The notes beneath the pieces are model-generated. The model was not told the origin of the DNA and made no database searches. It saw nothing but the letters and a program-made list of their open reading frames with translations. From positions 1-41,851 of the forward strand of contig JAKMCX010000123.1 in assembly GCA_022428285.1 (NCBI GenBank): a stretch of 41,851 bases of DNA. The letters run 5' to 3'. This DNA is from Flavobacteriales bacterium (GTDB taxonomy: Bacteria; Bacteroidota; Bacteroidia; Flavobacteriales_D; Sanyastnellaceae). Below, one piece after another: positions 35,154 through 41,851 of this stretch (the first letter of the stretch is position 1; each line of letters begins with the position of its first letter). The position numbers were made by a program, and so were the translations under genes.

Positions 35154-38100
35154 ATGAATTACAAGCGACTTAATGACCTCACGGGATGGGCAGTATGGCT
35201 CATCGCTTCGGTTGTCTACCTCCTCACGATTGAGCCTACAGCCAGCTTTTGGGACTGTGGCGAATTCATTGCCTCCGCCTACAAGCTGGAAGTGGGGCAC
35301 CCTCCGGGAGCACCTATGTTCATGCTCTTGGCACGCTTGTTCTCGATGTTTTTCCCTGCGGAGCTGGCGGCCAATGCGGTCAACGTCATGAGTGCGATGG
35401 CGAGCTCCTTCACCATCCTCTTCTTGTTTTGGAGCGTGACGCATATGGCGCGAAAGCTCGCATTGAGTCGCCTTGCTGAAGGGGTGACCGAGCTGTCTGA
35501 TGGACAGCGCATCGCAGTCTTGGCCAGTGGCGCCGTTGGTGCTTTGGCGTACACGTTTAGCGACAGTTTTTGGTTCTCTGCGGTGGAGGGTGAGGTCTAT
35601 GCTTTGTCTTCACTGTTCACGGCGTTGGTTTTCTGGGCCATCCTCAAGTGGGAAGCGCGGTCAGAGGAGCCCGGTAACCTGCGTTGGATCGTGCTCATTG
35701 CCTACCTCATGGGACTCTCGATTGGGGTTCACCTCTTGAATTTGCTGGCGATTCCTGCCATTGTAGCGGTGTATTACTTCAAGCGGAATACGTTCAAGTG
35801 GCCCACGTTTATTGGCGCCATGGCCTTGTCCTTGGCCCTGCTGTTGTTTGTCCAATACGGTTTGATTCAAGGCTTTGTGAAACTCGCAGCCCGTTTTGAG
35901 TTGGCTTTCGTGAACAGCATGGGACTGCCCTTCAACACTGGTGTGGCGGTCTACATCGCCTTGGTCATTGGGTTGATTGTGGCAGCACTGTGGTGGAGCC
36001 GCAAAAAGGGCTGGTGGCAGCTCAACGTGGCGGCCCTTTCTGTGGCGATGATCTTGGTGGGTTACAGCACTTTTGCGCTCATCGTGGTGCGATCAGCTGC
36101 CAACCCCCCGATGGATGAGAACAACCCGGAGAACCTCTTCGCTTTGCTCGCCTACCTGAACCGGGAACAATACGGCGACCGCCCGCTCGGAACCGGCCAG
36201 TACTGGAATTCTCCGAACGACATGGAGGACCCTTACAGCGACGGGTCTCCTTCTTACTTCCCGAGCTACAGCATCTACAAGTCCCGTGGGGCTGTGGATA
36301 CCCGCGTGGCGACGTTCAAGGACCGCTTTGCAGCGGACAAATACATGAACGAGAACGAGGGCGACTTCGAGGTGAAGCAGGAATATGTGGACAGTGGAGA
36401 AAAGCGAAATGGGGTCCCCCGTTATGACGACCGTTTCACCATGTTGTTCCCCAGGATGTATTCCAGCCAGGCGAACCACATCAATGAATACAAGCGTTGG
36501 TCCAACTACAAGGGTTGGAACGAGGACGCTGGATTTGTGAGCCCCATTGACCAAAAGGAACGCGATGCGGCCGCATTTGAACAACACCTCGCCAGTCGAA
36601 TTCTGGGGAGCAACATGGAAAAATCGGAGTTGAGCCGCACGCTCAACAACCTCTACCGTTCGTTTGGTCAGCGCTTTGGGGCCAAGTTTGAAGTCCGCAG
36701 TGGAACAGAGATCATTGTGGGCCGTGGCAATGAAGCGCGGTTGGCGGACTTGAGCAATTCGGAGGTGCGCCGCACACTGGCCCAAATGATGTTGGACGAC
36801 CTGTCCCAAGGGTTGGACCATGGCCGCACTTACGCCAAAACCTTGCAGCGAAGTCTCAACGGCCTCGAACAGCAGGTGCGGGCGGCCACCAACAGGGCCA
36901 ACCAAACCCGCTCGTCGGAGGACATTCGCGAAGTGCAGCGCTTGCAGGGGCAGGCCGACCGTTATCACGAATTGTTGATGCCATCGCAAGGGGAGAATTT
37001 GACCTTCTTTGCCCGCTATCAGATTGGGTGGATGTACCTGCGTTATTTCATGTGGAATTACTCAGGACGGCAGAACGACGTTCAGGGCCATGGCGACTTC
37101 ATCGACGGCAACTGGCTGACCGGCGTGGACTTCTTGGATGCAGAGCGTTTGGGAAGTCGGGAGCAGGTGCCGCCTCACCGCACCTCTGACAAGGCACACA
37201 ACAACTACTATCTGCTGCCATTTTTGCTGGGCCTCATCGGGGCCATCTTCCAGGCTTTCCGCAGCTGGCGGGACTTCTCTGTGACGGGCCTGTTGTTCAT
37301 TCTGACAGGTTTGGCCATTGTGGTTTACCTGAACCAATACCCATTGCAGCCGCGGGAGCGCGACTATGCATATGTGGGCTCTTTCTATGCTTTTACCATC
37401 TGGATCGGGCTGGGGGTGTACGCTTTGTTTGACATGGCGACCCACCTCAAGGGCAAGTCATTGGGCATTGCCATGGGTGCTCCATTGGCGTTCGGTGTTG
37501 TTCTGTTTGTCTTGGAATCTGCTGGGGGCGGGAGCCATGCTCTGAGTTACACGGTTCTGTATCTCGGTGCAGTGGCTGCAGGCCTGCTCGGCTTGGCCTT
37601 TGCGTTGGGCAGAACTGGCAATGAGAAACTCACAGCCATGGTGATTTCCGCGCTGCTGTTGTTGGTTCCCTCTCAAATGGGAGCTGAGGGTTGGGACGAT
37701 CACAGCCGGGCTGGACGGAGTACGGGTGTGGACATGGCCAAGAACTACTTGGACAGCCTTGCGCCCAATGCCATTCTGTTTACCAATGGTGACAACGACA
37801 CCTTCCCGCTGTGGTATGTGCAAGAGGTAGAGGGATACCGCACCGATGTGCGCATCGTCAACCTCAGCTTGCTCAATACCGATTGGTATGTAGAGCAGAT
37901 GAAGCGCAGGGCCTATGACAGTCCTCCTGTGCCCATCCGAATGGGCGAGGAGAAGTACCGGCAGGGCACGCGTGACATCGTGCTGTTGGACCCACCTTCT
38001 GACACCAACAACCCTTATGTGGACATCGAGACGGCCATGCGCCAGGCATTGGATGATGCCGACATGGTGGATTACGGCGGTGGACGCAAGTATGCGCACC

Positions 38101-39023
38101 TGCCGTCTAACAGCTTCAGTGTACCGGTCGACTTGGATGCTGCAGTGAGCTCGGGCCTGGTCCTTCCAGAGGAGCGCCAGCGCATGGTGGAAGCCTTGGA
38201 ATGGACCATCACCGATGGCAATGGAACACCCAAGCAATACGTCCTCAAGAACCAGTTTATGGTGATGGAGATCCTGCGCAACAACAACTGGGAGCGCCCA
38301 GTTTATTTCGCGGTGACCATTGGTCCGGACAGTTATGTCGGCTTGCAGGACTACTTCCGATTGGAAGGCCTGGCTTGGCGCTTGGTACCGGTGAATTATG
38401 GTTCTAGGGGTGGACAACCCGTGGGCATTGCGCAGGAGATCATGTACACCAACGTAATGGAGGACTTTCAATGGGGTGGTATGGATGCTCCAGGAGAGAT
38501 TTACATGGACGAGAACAACCGCAGGATGGCGACGAACATTCGGTTGCAACTCACCAACCTCGCGGAGTCTTTTGCCCAATCGGGCAAGAGTGCGCGGGGC
38601 CTGCAGGTTTTGGAACGTTTGATTGAAGCCACGCCCTCGCGCAATGTGCCTTATGACAGGATCATGTTGCCTTCGATTGAGTTGTTGTCCGAGTTTGCCC
38701 AAGACGCCAACTTGACAGAAGCGCAGCGGAAATCGGCTGGAGCGCTCGCCAAGCAGGTGGGTTCGGAGCTCTTTGCGATGTTGTCGGGTGACGTGGATTA
38801 CTTCTTCTCGCTGGATGAAGCCCGTTATGCTGCTGCGAGCAACGAGATTCAAATGGCCATGGCGGTGAGTCAGCGGGTGTCTGGTGCCTTGTCGGATGCT
38901 TTGCCAGACGACGCCGAAGTGCAAGCGATGGCCGATGCCATGAGCCAGCTTTTGTCGGACAGAACAGCGCGTCAGAGGGGCCCACTTTCGGACCCTGCTG
39001 TGTTTGACCCGGACGCACGCTGA
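35154..39023 (+). CDS. DUF2723 family membrane protein, TMEM260/O-mannosyltransferase-like
   Basis: From ATG 35154 the product is 1,289 residues, starting MNYKRLNDLTGWAVWLIASV, which matches family N-termini; ATG 35100 would add 18 residues and is nearer the -7 box, so the start is not settled. The first periplasmic loop holds SFWDCGEFIASAYKLEVGHPPGAP, a D-x-G-E motif typical of DUF2723 and in the position of the catalytic acidic pair in GT-C glycosyltransferases. About eight membrane segments run to residue 320, then a soluble region (about 320-650), a second group of membrane segments (about 675-850) and a long soluble C-terminal part. Vertebrate TMEM260, in the same family, O-mannosylates IPT domains of receptors; bacterial members lack a proven role. 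It follows the giant secreted protein and overlaps purN by one base. Confidence 0.88.
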   Translation: MNYKRLNDLTGWAVWLIASVVYLLTIEPTASFWDCGEFIASAYKLEVGHPPGAPMFMLLARLFSMFFPAELAANAVNVMSAMASSFTILFLFWSVTHMARKLALSRLAEGVTELSDGQRIAVLASGAVGALAYTFSDSFWFSAVEGEVYALSSLFTALVFWAILKWEARSEEPGNLRWIVLIAYLMGLSIGVHLLNLLAIPAIVAVYYFKRNTFKWPTFIGAMALSLALLLFVQYGLIQGFVKLAARFELAFVNSMGLPFNTGVAVYIALVIGLIVAALWWSRKKGWWQLNVAALSVAMILVGYSTFALIVVRSAANPPMDENNPENLFALLAYLNREQYGDRPLGTGQYWNSPNDMEDPYSDGSPSYFPSYSIYKSRGAVDTRVATFKDRFAADKYMNENEGDFEVKQEYVDSGEKRNGVPRYDDRFTMLFPRMYSSQANHINEYKRWSNYKGWNEDAGFVSPIDQKERDAAAFEQHLASRILGSNMEKSELSRTLNNLYRSFGQRFGAKFEVRSGTEIIVGRGNEARLADLSNSEVRRTLAQMMLDDLSQGLDHGRTYAKTLQRSLNGLEQQVRAATNRANQTRSSEDIREVQRLQGQADRYHELLMPSQGENLTFFARYQIGWMYLRYFMWNYSGRQNDVQGHGDFIDGNWLTGVDFLDAERLGSREQVPPHRTSDKAHNNYYLLPFLLGLIGAIFQAFRSWRDFSVTGLLFILTGLAIVVYLNQYPLQPRERDYAYVGSFYAFTIWIGLGVYALFDMATHLKGKSLGIAMGAPLAFGVVLFVLESAGGGSHALSYTVLYLGAVAAGLLGLAFALGRTGNEKLTAMVISALLLLVPSQMGAEGWDDHSRAGRSTGVDMAKNYLDSLAPNAILFTNGDNDTFPLWYVQEVEGYRTDVRIVNLSLLNTDWYVEQMKRRAYDSPPVPIRMGEEKYRQGTRDIVLLDPPSDTNNPYVDIETAMRQALDDADMVDYGGGRKYAHLPSNSFSVPVDLDAAVSSGLVLPEERQRMVEALEWTITDGNGTPKQYVLKNQFMVMEILRNNNWERPVYFAVTIGPDSYVGLQDYFRLEGLAWRLVPVNYGSRGGQPVGIAQEIMYTNVMEDFQWGGMDAPGEIYMDENNRRMATNIRLQLTNLAESFAQSGKSARGLQVLERLIEATPSRNVPYDRIMLPSIELLSEFAQDANLTEAQRKSAGALAKQVGSELFAMLSGDVDYFFSLDEARYAAASNEIQMAMAVSQRVSGALSDALPDDAEVQAMADAMSQLLSDRTARQRGPLSDPAVFDPDAR

Positions 39024-39628
39024 TGGCTGCAGGGAGCATGAAGGTGGCCATTTTGGCCAGCGGAGAGGGGACGAACGCGGAGCGCCTGATTCGGGCTGCA
39101 GAGAAGCGCAGCGACATCGAGATTGAAGTGGTGGCGAGCAACCGCGCAGGTGCGGGTGTTTTGCGCCGAGCGGAATCATTGGGCGCGCGCACTTGGGTCT
39201 TTTCAAAGGCCCAGCTGAACGGGGGTTCGGTGGCCCAAGAATTGGCCGCTCAAGGCGTTCAATTTGTGGTGCTGATGGGTTTTTTGCTGAAGGTGCCGGG
39301 TCAGTTGGCTCAGGCTTTTTCTGGGCGCATATTGAACCTGCACCCGTCCCTTCTGCCGGCTTTTGGAGGCAAGGGCATGTATGGAGACCATGTGCACAAA
39401 GCGGTCCACAGCGCCCTGCAGGAGGGGTTGGTAAATGAGACCGGCATTACGTTGCATTGGGTAGACGAAGAGTACGATACCGGTGCGGTGTTTTTTCAGG
39501 CCCGTGTGGCATTGGATGCGGCCTTGGACACCCCGTCGAGCATCGCGGAAAAAGTGCGAAACCTCGAAGCCGAGCATTGCGCCAGGGAGGCCTTGCGCGC
39601 TGTGACGGAATGCCTATCCTTGTCTTGA
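39023..39628 (+). CDS. purN: Phosphoribosylglycinamide formyltransferase
   Basis: A 201-residue cytoplasmic enzyme that transfers a formyl group from 10-formyltetrahydrofolate to GAR, third step of purine synthesis. Catalytic residues line up as N105 and H107 (RILNLHPSLLPAFGGKGMYG) and D152 (HWVDEEYDTGAVFFQ), equivalent to Asn106, His108 and Asp144 of E. coli PurN. The N-terminal phosphate-binding loop is ILASGEGTNAE. Length is near the family norm of about 210. The start ATG shares its first base with the DUF2723 stop (TGATG), suggesting coupled translation; an in-frame ATG five codons on is an alternative. marC follows after 28 bases. Confidence 0.95.
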   Translation: MAAGSMKVAILASGEGTNAERLIRAAEKRSDIEIEVVASNRAGAGVLRRAESLGARTWVFSKAQLNGGSVAQELAAQGVQFVVLMGFLLKVPGQLAQAFSGRILNLHPSLLPAFGGKGMYGDHVHKAVHSALQEGLVNETGITLHWVDEEYDTGAVFFQARVALDAALDTPSSIAEKVRNLEAEHCAREALRAVTECLSLS

Positions 39629-39656
39629 ACCATTGACCCTTTATTGAACGGTAAAC

Positions 39657-40247
39657 ATGGCTTTTGATTGGACAGAGTTGTTAAAATCGGGGATGGTGAT
39701 GTTCGCTGTCATCGACATCGTAGGGTCGATCCCTTTCTTGCTCGACATCAAGAGAAAGGCTGGAGACATCCACCCTGAACGCGCGAGCCTGGTCGCTTTG
39801 GGGATCATGCTCGCCTTCTTGTTTCTCGGTGAAGGGGTCATCAACTTTTTGGGCATCGACGTCAATTCTTTTGCAGTCGCAGGGTCCATGGTCATGTTCT
39901 TCATGGCCTTGGAAATGATCTTGGGCATCACGTTGTTTAAGCAGTCTCCCCAATCCATGAAGACGGCGACGATTGTTCCTGTGGCCTTTCCCCTGATTGC
40001 TGGTGCTGGCAGCATGACCTCCATCATCTCGCTCAGGGCAGAGTATGCGGCGGTCAACATTGCGCTGGCGATTTTGGTCAACATGGCACTGGTGTACTTC
40101 GTGTTGCGCATGACCGGTCGCATCGAGCGTCTGCTCGGCGAGGGCGGCATTGCGGTCCTTCAAAAGGTGTTTGGCATCATCCTCTTGGCGATCGCCGTCA
40201 AGCTGTTTTCCGCCAACGCCGCTATGCTTTTTCAGGTCAATGGCTGA
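39657..40247 (+). CDS. marC: MarC family integral membrane protein
   Basis: A 196-residue protein with six hydrophobic segments. The first helix pair contains MFAVIDIVGSIPFLLDI, the MarC signature in which the conserved D-P/D-x-x-G-x-x-P lies in the membrane. ATIVPVAFPLIAGAGSMTSIISL matches the repeated counterpart in the second half, P-[LI]-[IA]-GPG-type. MarC proteins have no firmly known transport substrate; the historical link to antibiotic resistance in E. coli is not supported. It lies between purN and rnhA, with an 8-base overlap into rnhA (ATGGCTGA). The gene symbol reflects family membership only. Confidence 0.9.
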   Translation: MAFDWTELLKSGMVMFAVIDIVGSIPFLLDIKRKAGDIHPERASLVALGIMLAFLFLGEGVINFLGIDVNSFAVAGSMVMFFMALEMILGITLFKQSPQSMKTATIVPVAFPLIAGAGSMTSIISLRAEYAAVNIALAILVNMALVYFVLRMTGRIERLLGEGGIAVLQKVFGIILLAIAVKLFSANAAMLFQVNG

Positions 40248-40704
40248 TCCCGTTGTCGTTCACACGGATGGGGGCGCCTCGGGCAATCCCGGCCCTGGTG
40301 GTTACGGGGCGATTTTGCAGTGGGGAGGCCACCGCAAAGAGTTCACGGCAGGCTACCGGCTGACCACCAACAACCGCATGGAGTTGCTCGCGGTCATCGT
40401 TGCACTGGAGGCGCTGAACCGGGATGGGGTGGAAGTTTGGGTCGTCAGTGACAGCAAGTATGTCATTGATTCGGTAGACAAAGGTTGGGTGTTCAATTGG
40501 GAAAAGAAGGGCTTCAAAGGCAAGAAAAACCCAGACCTGTGGATGCGATTTCTGCGGGTGTACCGCAAGCACAAAGTCCGGTTTGATTGGGTCAAAGGCC
40601 ACGCCGGCAACCCCATGAATGAACGCGCCGATCATTTGGCCGTTTCGGCCTACAAAAAGAAGGGCCTTTTGATCGATGATGGCTACGAGGCCTCGGTGGC
40701 TTGA
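40240..40704 (+). CDS. rnhA: Ribonuclease HI
   Basis: The ATG at 40240 yields 154 residues, the standard RNase HI length; the frame runs upstream to 40150 but that part is only an alternative reading of marC. The four carboxylates are D10 (HTDGGASGNPGPGG), E48 (NNRMELLAV), D71 (VVSDSKYVIDS) and D131 (NERADHLA), with the active-site histidine H121 (KGHAGNP). The basic handle region (WEKKGFKGKKNPDLW) of E. coli-type enzymes is present. It degrades RNA in RNA-DNA hybrids such as R-loops and lagging-strand primers. It overlaps marC by 8 bases at its start and the converging RluA-type gene by 22 bases at its end. Confidence 0.97.
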   Translation: MADPVVVHTDGGASGNPGPGGYGAILQWGGHRKEFTAGYRLTTNNRMELLAVIVALEALNRDGVEVWVVSDSKYVIDSVDKGWVFNWEKKGFKGKKNPDLWMRFLRVYRKHKVRFDWVKGHAGNPMNERADHLAVSAYKKKGLLIDDGYEASVA

Positions 40705-41672
40705 CGCTGTTCGAGGGCTTTCCTGATCCAGGCGATGCGCTGGAATTTTTTGGGCGCTTTTGCAGAAGCGAGTGATGAGGTTCCGTGGTCCCCTTGGGGG
40801 ATTTCAAGGGATACTGCGCTCAAAAACAGGCCGTGACCACTGTAGCGCAAGGCGGGTTGTTCACCGGGTTCCAATGAGGGGTAGAGGTCGTCTCCAACGA
40901 TGGGGTGGCCCAGGTGCGCGCAGTGCTTCCGAATTTGGTGGGTGCGGCCAGTGGTGGGCGTCACTTCGAGCAAGGTGGCGGTGCCGTGAACAGGGAGTGG
41001 TCCAGATGCCATGGCGCGCCAAGTGGTCAGAGCGGGCTTTCCTTCGAGGGGTTGTTTGCACTCCCCTGTACCGATGAGGGTTCCGGAAACGAGCGCGAGG
41101 TATGACTTTCGAACGTTCCGTGCAGCGAAGGCGTTACTGATGCTGTGGGCGGCTTTGAGGCTCAGGGCGACGCAAACCCATCCAGAGGTGCCGCGGTCGA
41201 GGCGGTGAACGGGCTGGGGCCAGCGCATGGCGTCGGGTTCAAGGGCCCGAAGGGTGTCCATTTGGTCCGGCGTTCCGGCATGGGCAAAGTGGGCGAGTAA
41301 GGCAGCGAGGTGCATGCGCCCATTGCCCGAGGTGGCCATGCCTGCTGGCTTCCAGACAAATAGATGGTCGGCTCCTGGGGGTCGGCTCCACTTCAATGTG
41401 GAGGGGGACCCTGCACCGGGTGGACGGGGAAGTGTGGCATCGGGCAGGTAGACCACTTCATCACCTGTTTGGACCTTCCGTGCGGTCGTGGCAGGCATTC
41501 CGTTGAGTTCAACCCGGCCCCTTTCGATGGCCTTTTTGCAGGATTTCCGGCTGGGCAGAAGCGTGGGAAACAGTCCCGGCAAAGCATCCTGAATCCGCAA
41601 GCCATGCCGGTCTGAGGCAATTTTGGCAGCGACGCGGGCAAATTCAGGGTGTTTTGGGCGTTCTGGGTCCAT
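40683..41672 (-). CDS. RluA family RNA pseudouridine synthase
   Basis: A 329-residue protein with an S4 RNA-binding domain at about 24-80 (LPSRKSCKKAIERGRVELNG) and a RluA/RsuA-type catalytic domain. The catalytic motif is PVHRLDRGTSGW with the nucleophilic aspartate D159. YLALVSG and the later TGRTHQIRKHCAHLGHPIVGDDLY segment are diagnostic for the RluA group. It isomerises specific uridines in rRNA or tRNA; the target (RluA, RluC or RluD-like) cannot be fixed from sequence. It ends inside rnhA on the opposite strand (22-base overlap) and is divergent from the acyl-CoA dehydrogenase gene, with a 42-base shared promoter region. Confidence 0.93.
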   Translation of the reverse strand: MDPERPKHPEFARVAAKIASDRHGLRIQDALPGLFPTLLPSRKSCKKAIERGRVELNGMPATTARKVQTGDEVVYLPDATLPRPPGAGSPSTLKWSRPPGADHLFVWKPAGMATSGNGRMHLAALLAHFAHAGTPDQMDTLRALEPDAMRWPQPVHRLDRGTSGWVCVALSLKAAHSISNAFAARNVRKSYLALVSGTLIGTGECKQPLEGKPALTTWRAMASGPLPVHGTATLLEVTPTTGRTHQIRKHCAHLGHPIVGDDLYPSLEPGEQPALRYSGHGLFLSAVSLEIPQGDHGTSSLASAKAPKKFQRIAWIRKALEQRQATEAS

Positions 41673-41679
41673 GGTTGTT

Positions 41680-41687
41680 CAAGTGTA
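41680..41687 (-). promoter_or_regulatory. Putative -7 box of the pseudouridine synthase gene
   Basis: The minus strand reads TACACTTG at 41687-41680, one mismatch from TAnnTTTG, ending 7 bases before the ATG at 41672. Confidence 0.4.
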
Positions 41688-41702
41688 CGTACGCAGGCGT
41701 TG

Positions 41703-41710
41703 TATTTTTG
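41703..41710 (+). promoter_or_regulatory. -7 box of the acyl-CoA dehydrogenase gene
   Basis: TATTTTTG matches TAnnTTTG exactly and ends 4 bases before the ATG at 41715. It is separated from the opposing box at 41680-41687 by only 15 bases, so the two divergent promoters must share or compete for the same DNA. Confidence 0.5.
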
Positions 41711-41714
41711 TGAC

Positions 41715-41851
41715 ATGAACATGGGATCTGTTAAGACCGACCTCTACCAGGGGCATGATTACTATATGATGGACGACCTCTTGACGGAGGAGCACAAACT
41801 CATCCGCGATGCGGCCCGTGCTTGGGTCAAGCAGGAGGTGAGTCCCATCAT
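41715..41851 (+). CDS. Acyl-CoA dehydrogenase (glutaryl-CoA dehydrogenase-like), N-terminal part
   Basis: The frame from ATG 41715 is open to the window edge and encodes about 45 residues beginning MNMGSVKTDLYQGHDYYMMD, followed by DLLTEEHKLIRDAARAWVKQ and EVSPII. This is the start of the first helical domain of the acyl-CoA dehydrogenase family, and the D-[YF]-Y-x-x-D-[DE]-L-L-T-E-E-H form is the one I associate with the glutaryl-CoA dehydrogenase-like group common in Bacteroidota. These are FAD enzymes that oxidise acyl-CoAs and pass electrons to ETF. The catalytic glutamate and substrate-defining residues are beyond the window, so the substrate is not determined. An ATG two codons later is an alternative start. 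Confidence 0.85.
   Translation, partial: MNMGSVKTDLYQGHDYYMMDDLLTEEHKLIRDAARAWVKQEVSPI

Noticed and set aside
37458-39206. Long minus-strand open frame (582 codons) opposite the DUF2723 gene and purN
   Set aside because: The translation is rich in His, Arg and Gln without any family motif; the plus-strand genes have clear motifs and overlapping starts.
1-41851. CRISPR arrays, tRNA/rRNA genes, transposases, integrases, attachment sites, toxin-antitoxin or phage-defence genes
   Set aside because: Searched by eye over both strands; no direct-repeat array, tRNA-like cloverleaf or recognisable mobile-element or defence protein was found.

Overview
This window reads as a chromosomal segment of a Bacteroidota bacterium, probably Flavobacteriales-like, with a fairly high GC content (my estimate, mid to high fifties percent). 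The evidence is four cargo proteins with type IX secretion (T9SS) sorting domains (three type A, one gliding-motility/CHU_C type B), a Bacteroidota-type SecA of about 1,120 residues, a DUF2723 membrane protein, an L21 start typical of the phylum, and -7 promoter boxes of the Bacteroidota form TAnnTTTG with no clear Shine-Dalgarno sites. I see no tRNA, rRNA, CRISPR array, insertion sequence or prophage. The gene content is mostly core metabolism plus a secreted-protein block.

Layout: the 5' edge of rplU (1-89, minus) is followed by a minus-strand tetrapyrrole pair, hemA and a fused hemC-hemD (190-2964). Next come class Ia ribonucleotide reductase genes nrdB-nrdA (3110-6845, minus), with a strong terminator after nrdA. 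secA runs divergently from nrdB (7207-10575). comF (minus) is divergent from a plus-strand run of DUF72 protein, free-methionine-sulfoxide reductase, an Ig-like lipoprotein and a type B T9SS protein (11414-16194). kynU-ktrA (minus) is divergent from hemL. A UbiA-like membrane protein (minus) is divergent from gcvP. Two tandem T9SS cargo genes (23478-27575) are followed by a five-gene operon: GH3-type ligase, uridine kinase, ArsC/Spx-like, DMT exporter and 3-hydroxyanthranilate dioxygenase (27645-31653). A giant cysteine-rich T9SS protein (31718-35068) precedes a DUF2723 glycosyltransferase-like protein, purN, marC and rnhA. An RluA-type pseudouridine synthase (minus) and the start of an acyl-CoA dehydrogenase close the window.

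How the genes work together: hemA, hemL and hemCD supply most of the C5 route from glutamyl-tRNA to uroporphyrinogen III (hemB is not here). kynU and haaO are consecutive steps of the kynurenine route to quinolinate/NAD but lie at two loci 13 kb apart. SecA would export the signal-peptide-bearing T9SS cargo to the periplasm.

The most unusual signals are compositional and architectural. The T9SS cargo proteins have essentially no lysine in their passenger domains (runs of 513 to over 1,000 residues), and the giant one lacks both lysine and arginine over 877 consecutive residues while carrying about 47 cysteines. Several genes have a -7 promoter box only 4-7 bases before the start codon, implying leaderless or near-leaderless mRNAs. 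Three gene pairs share an identical 8-base stop/start overlap.
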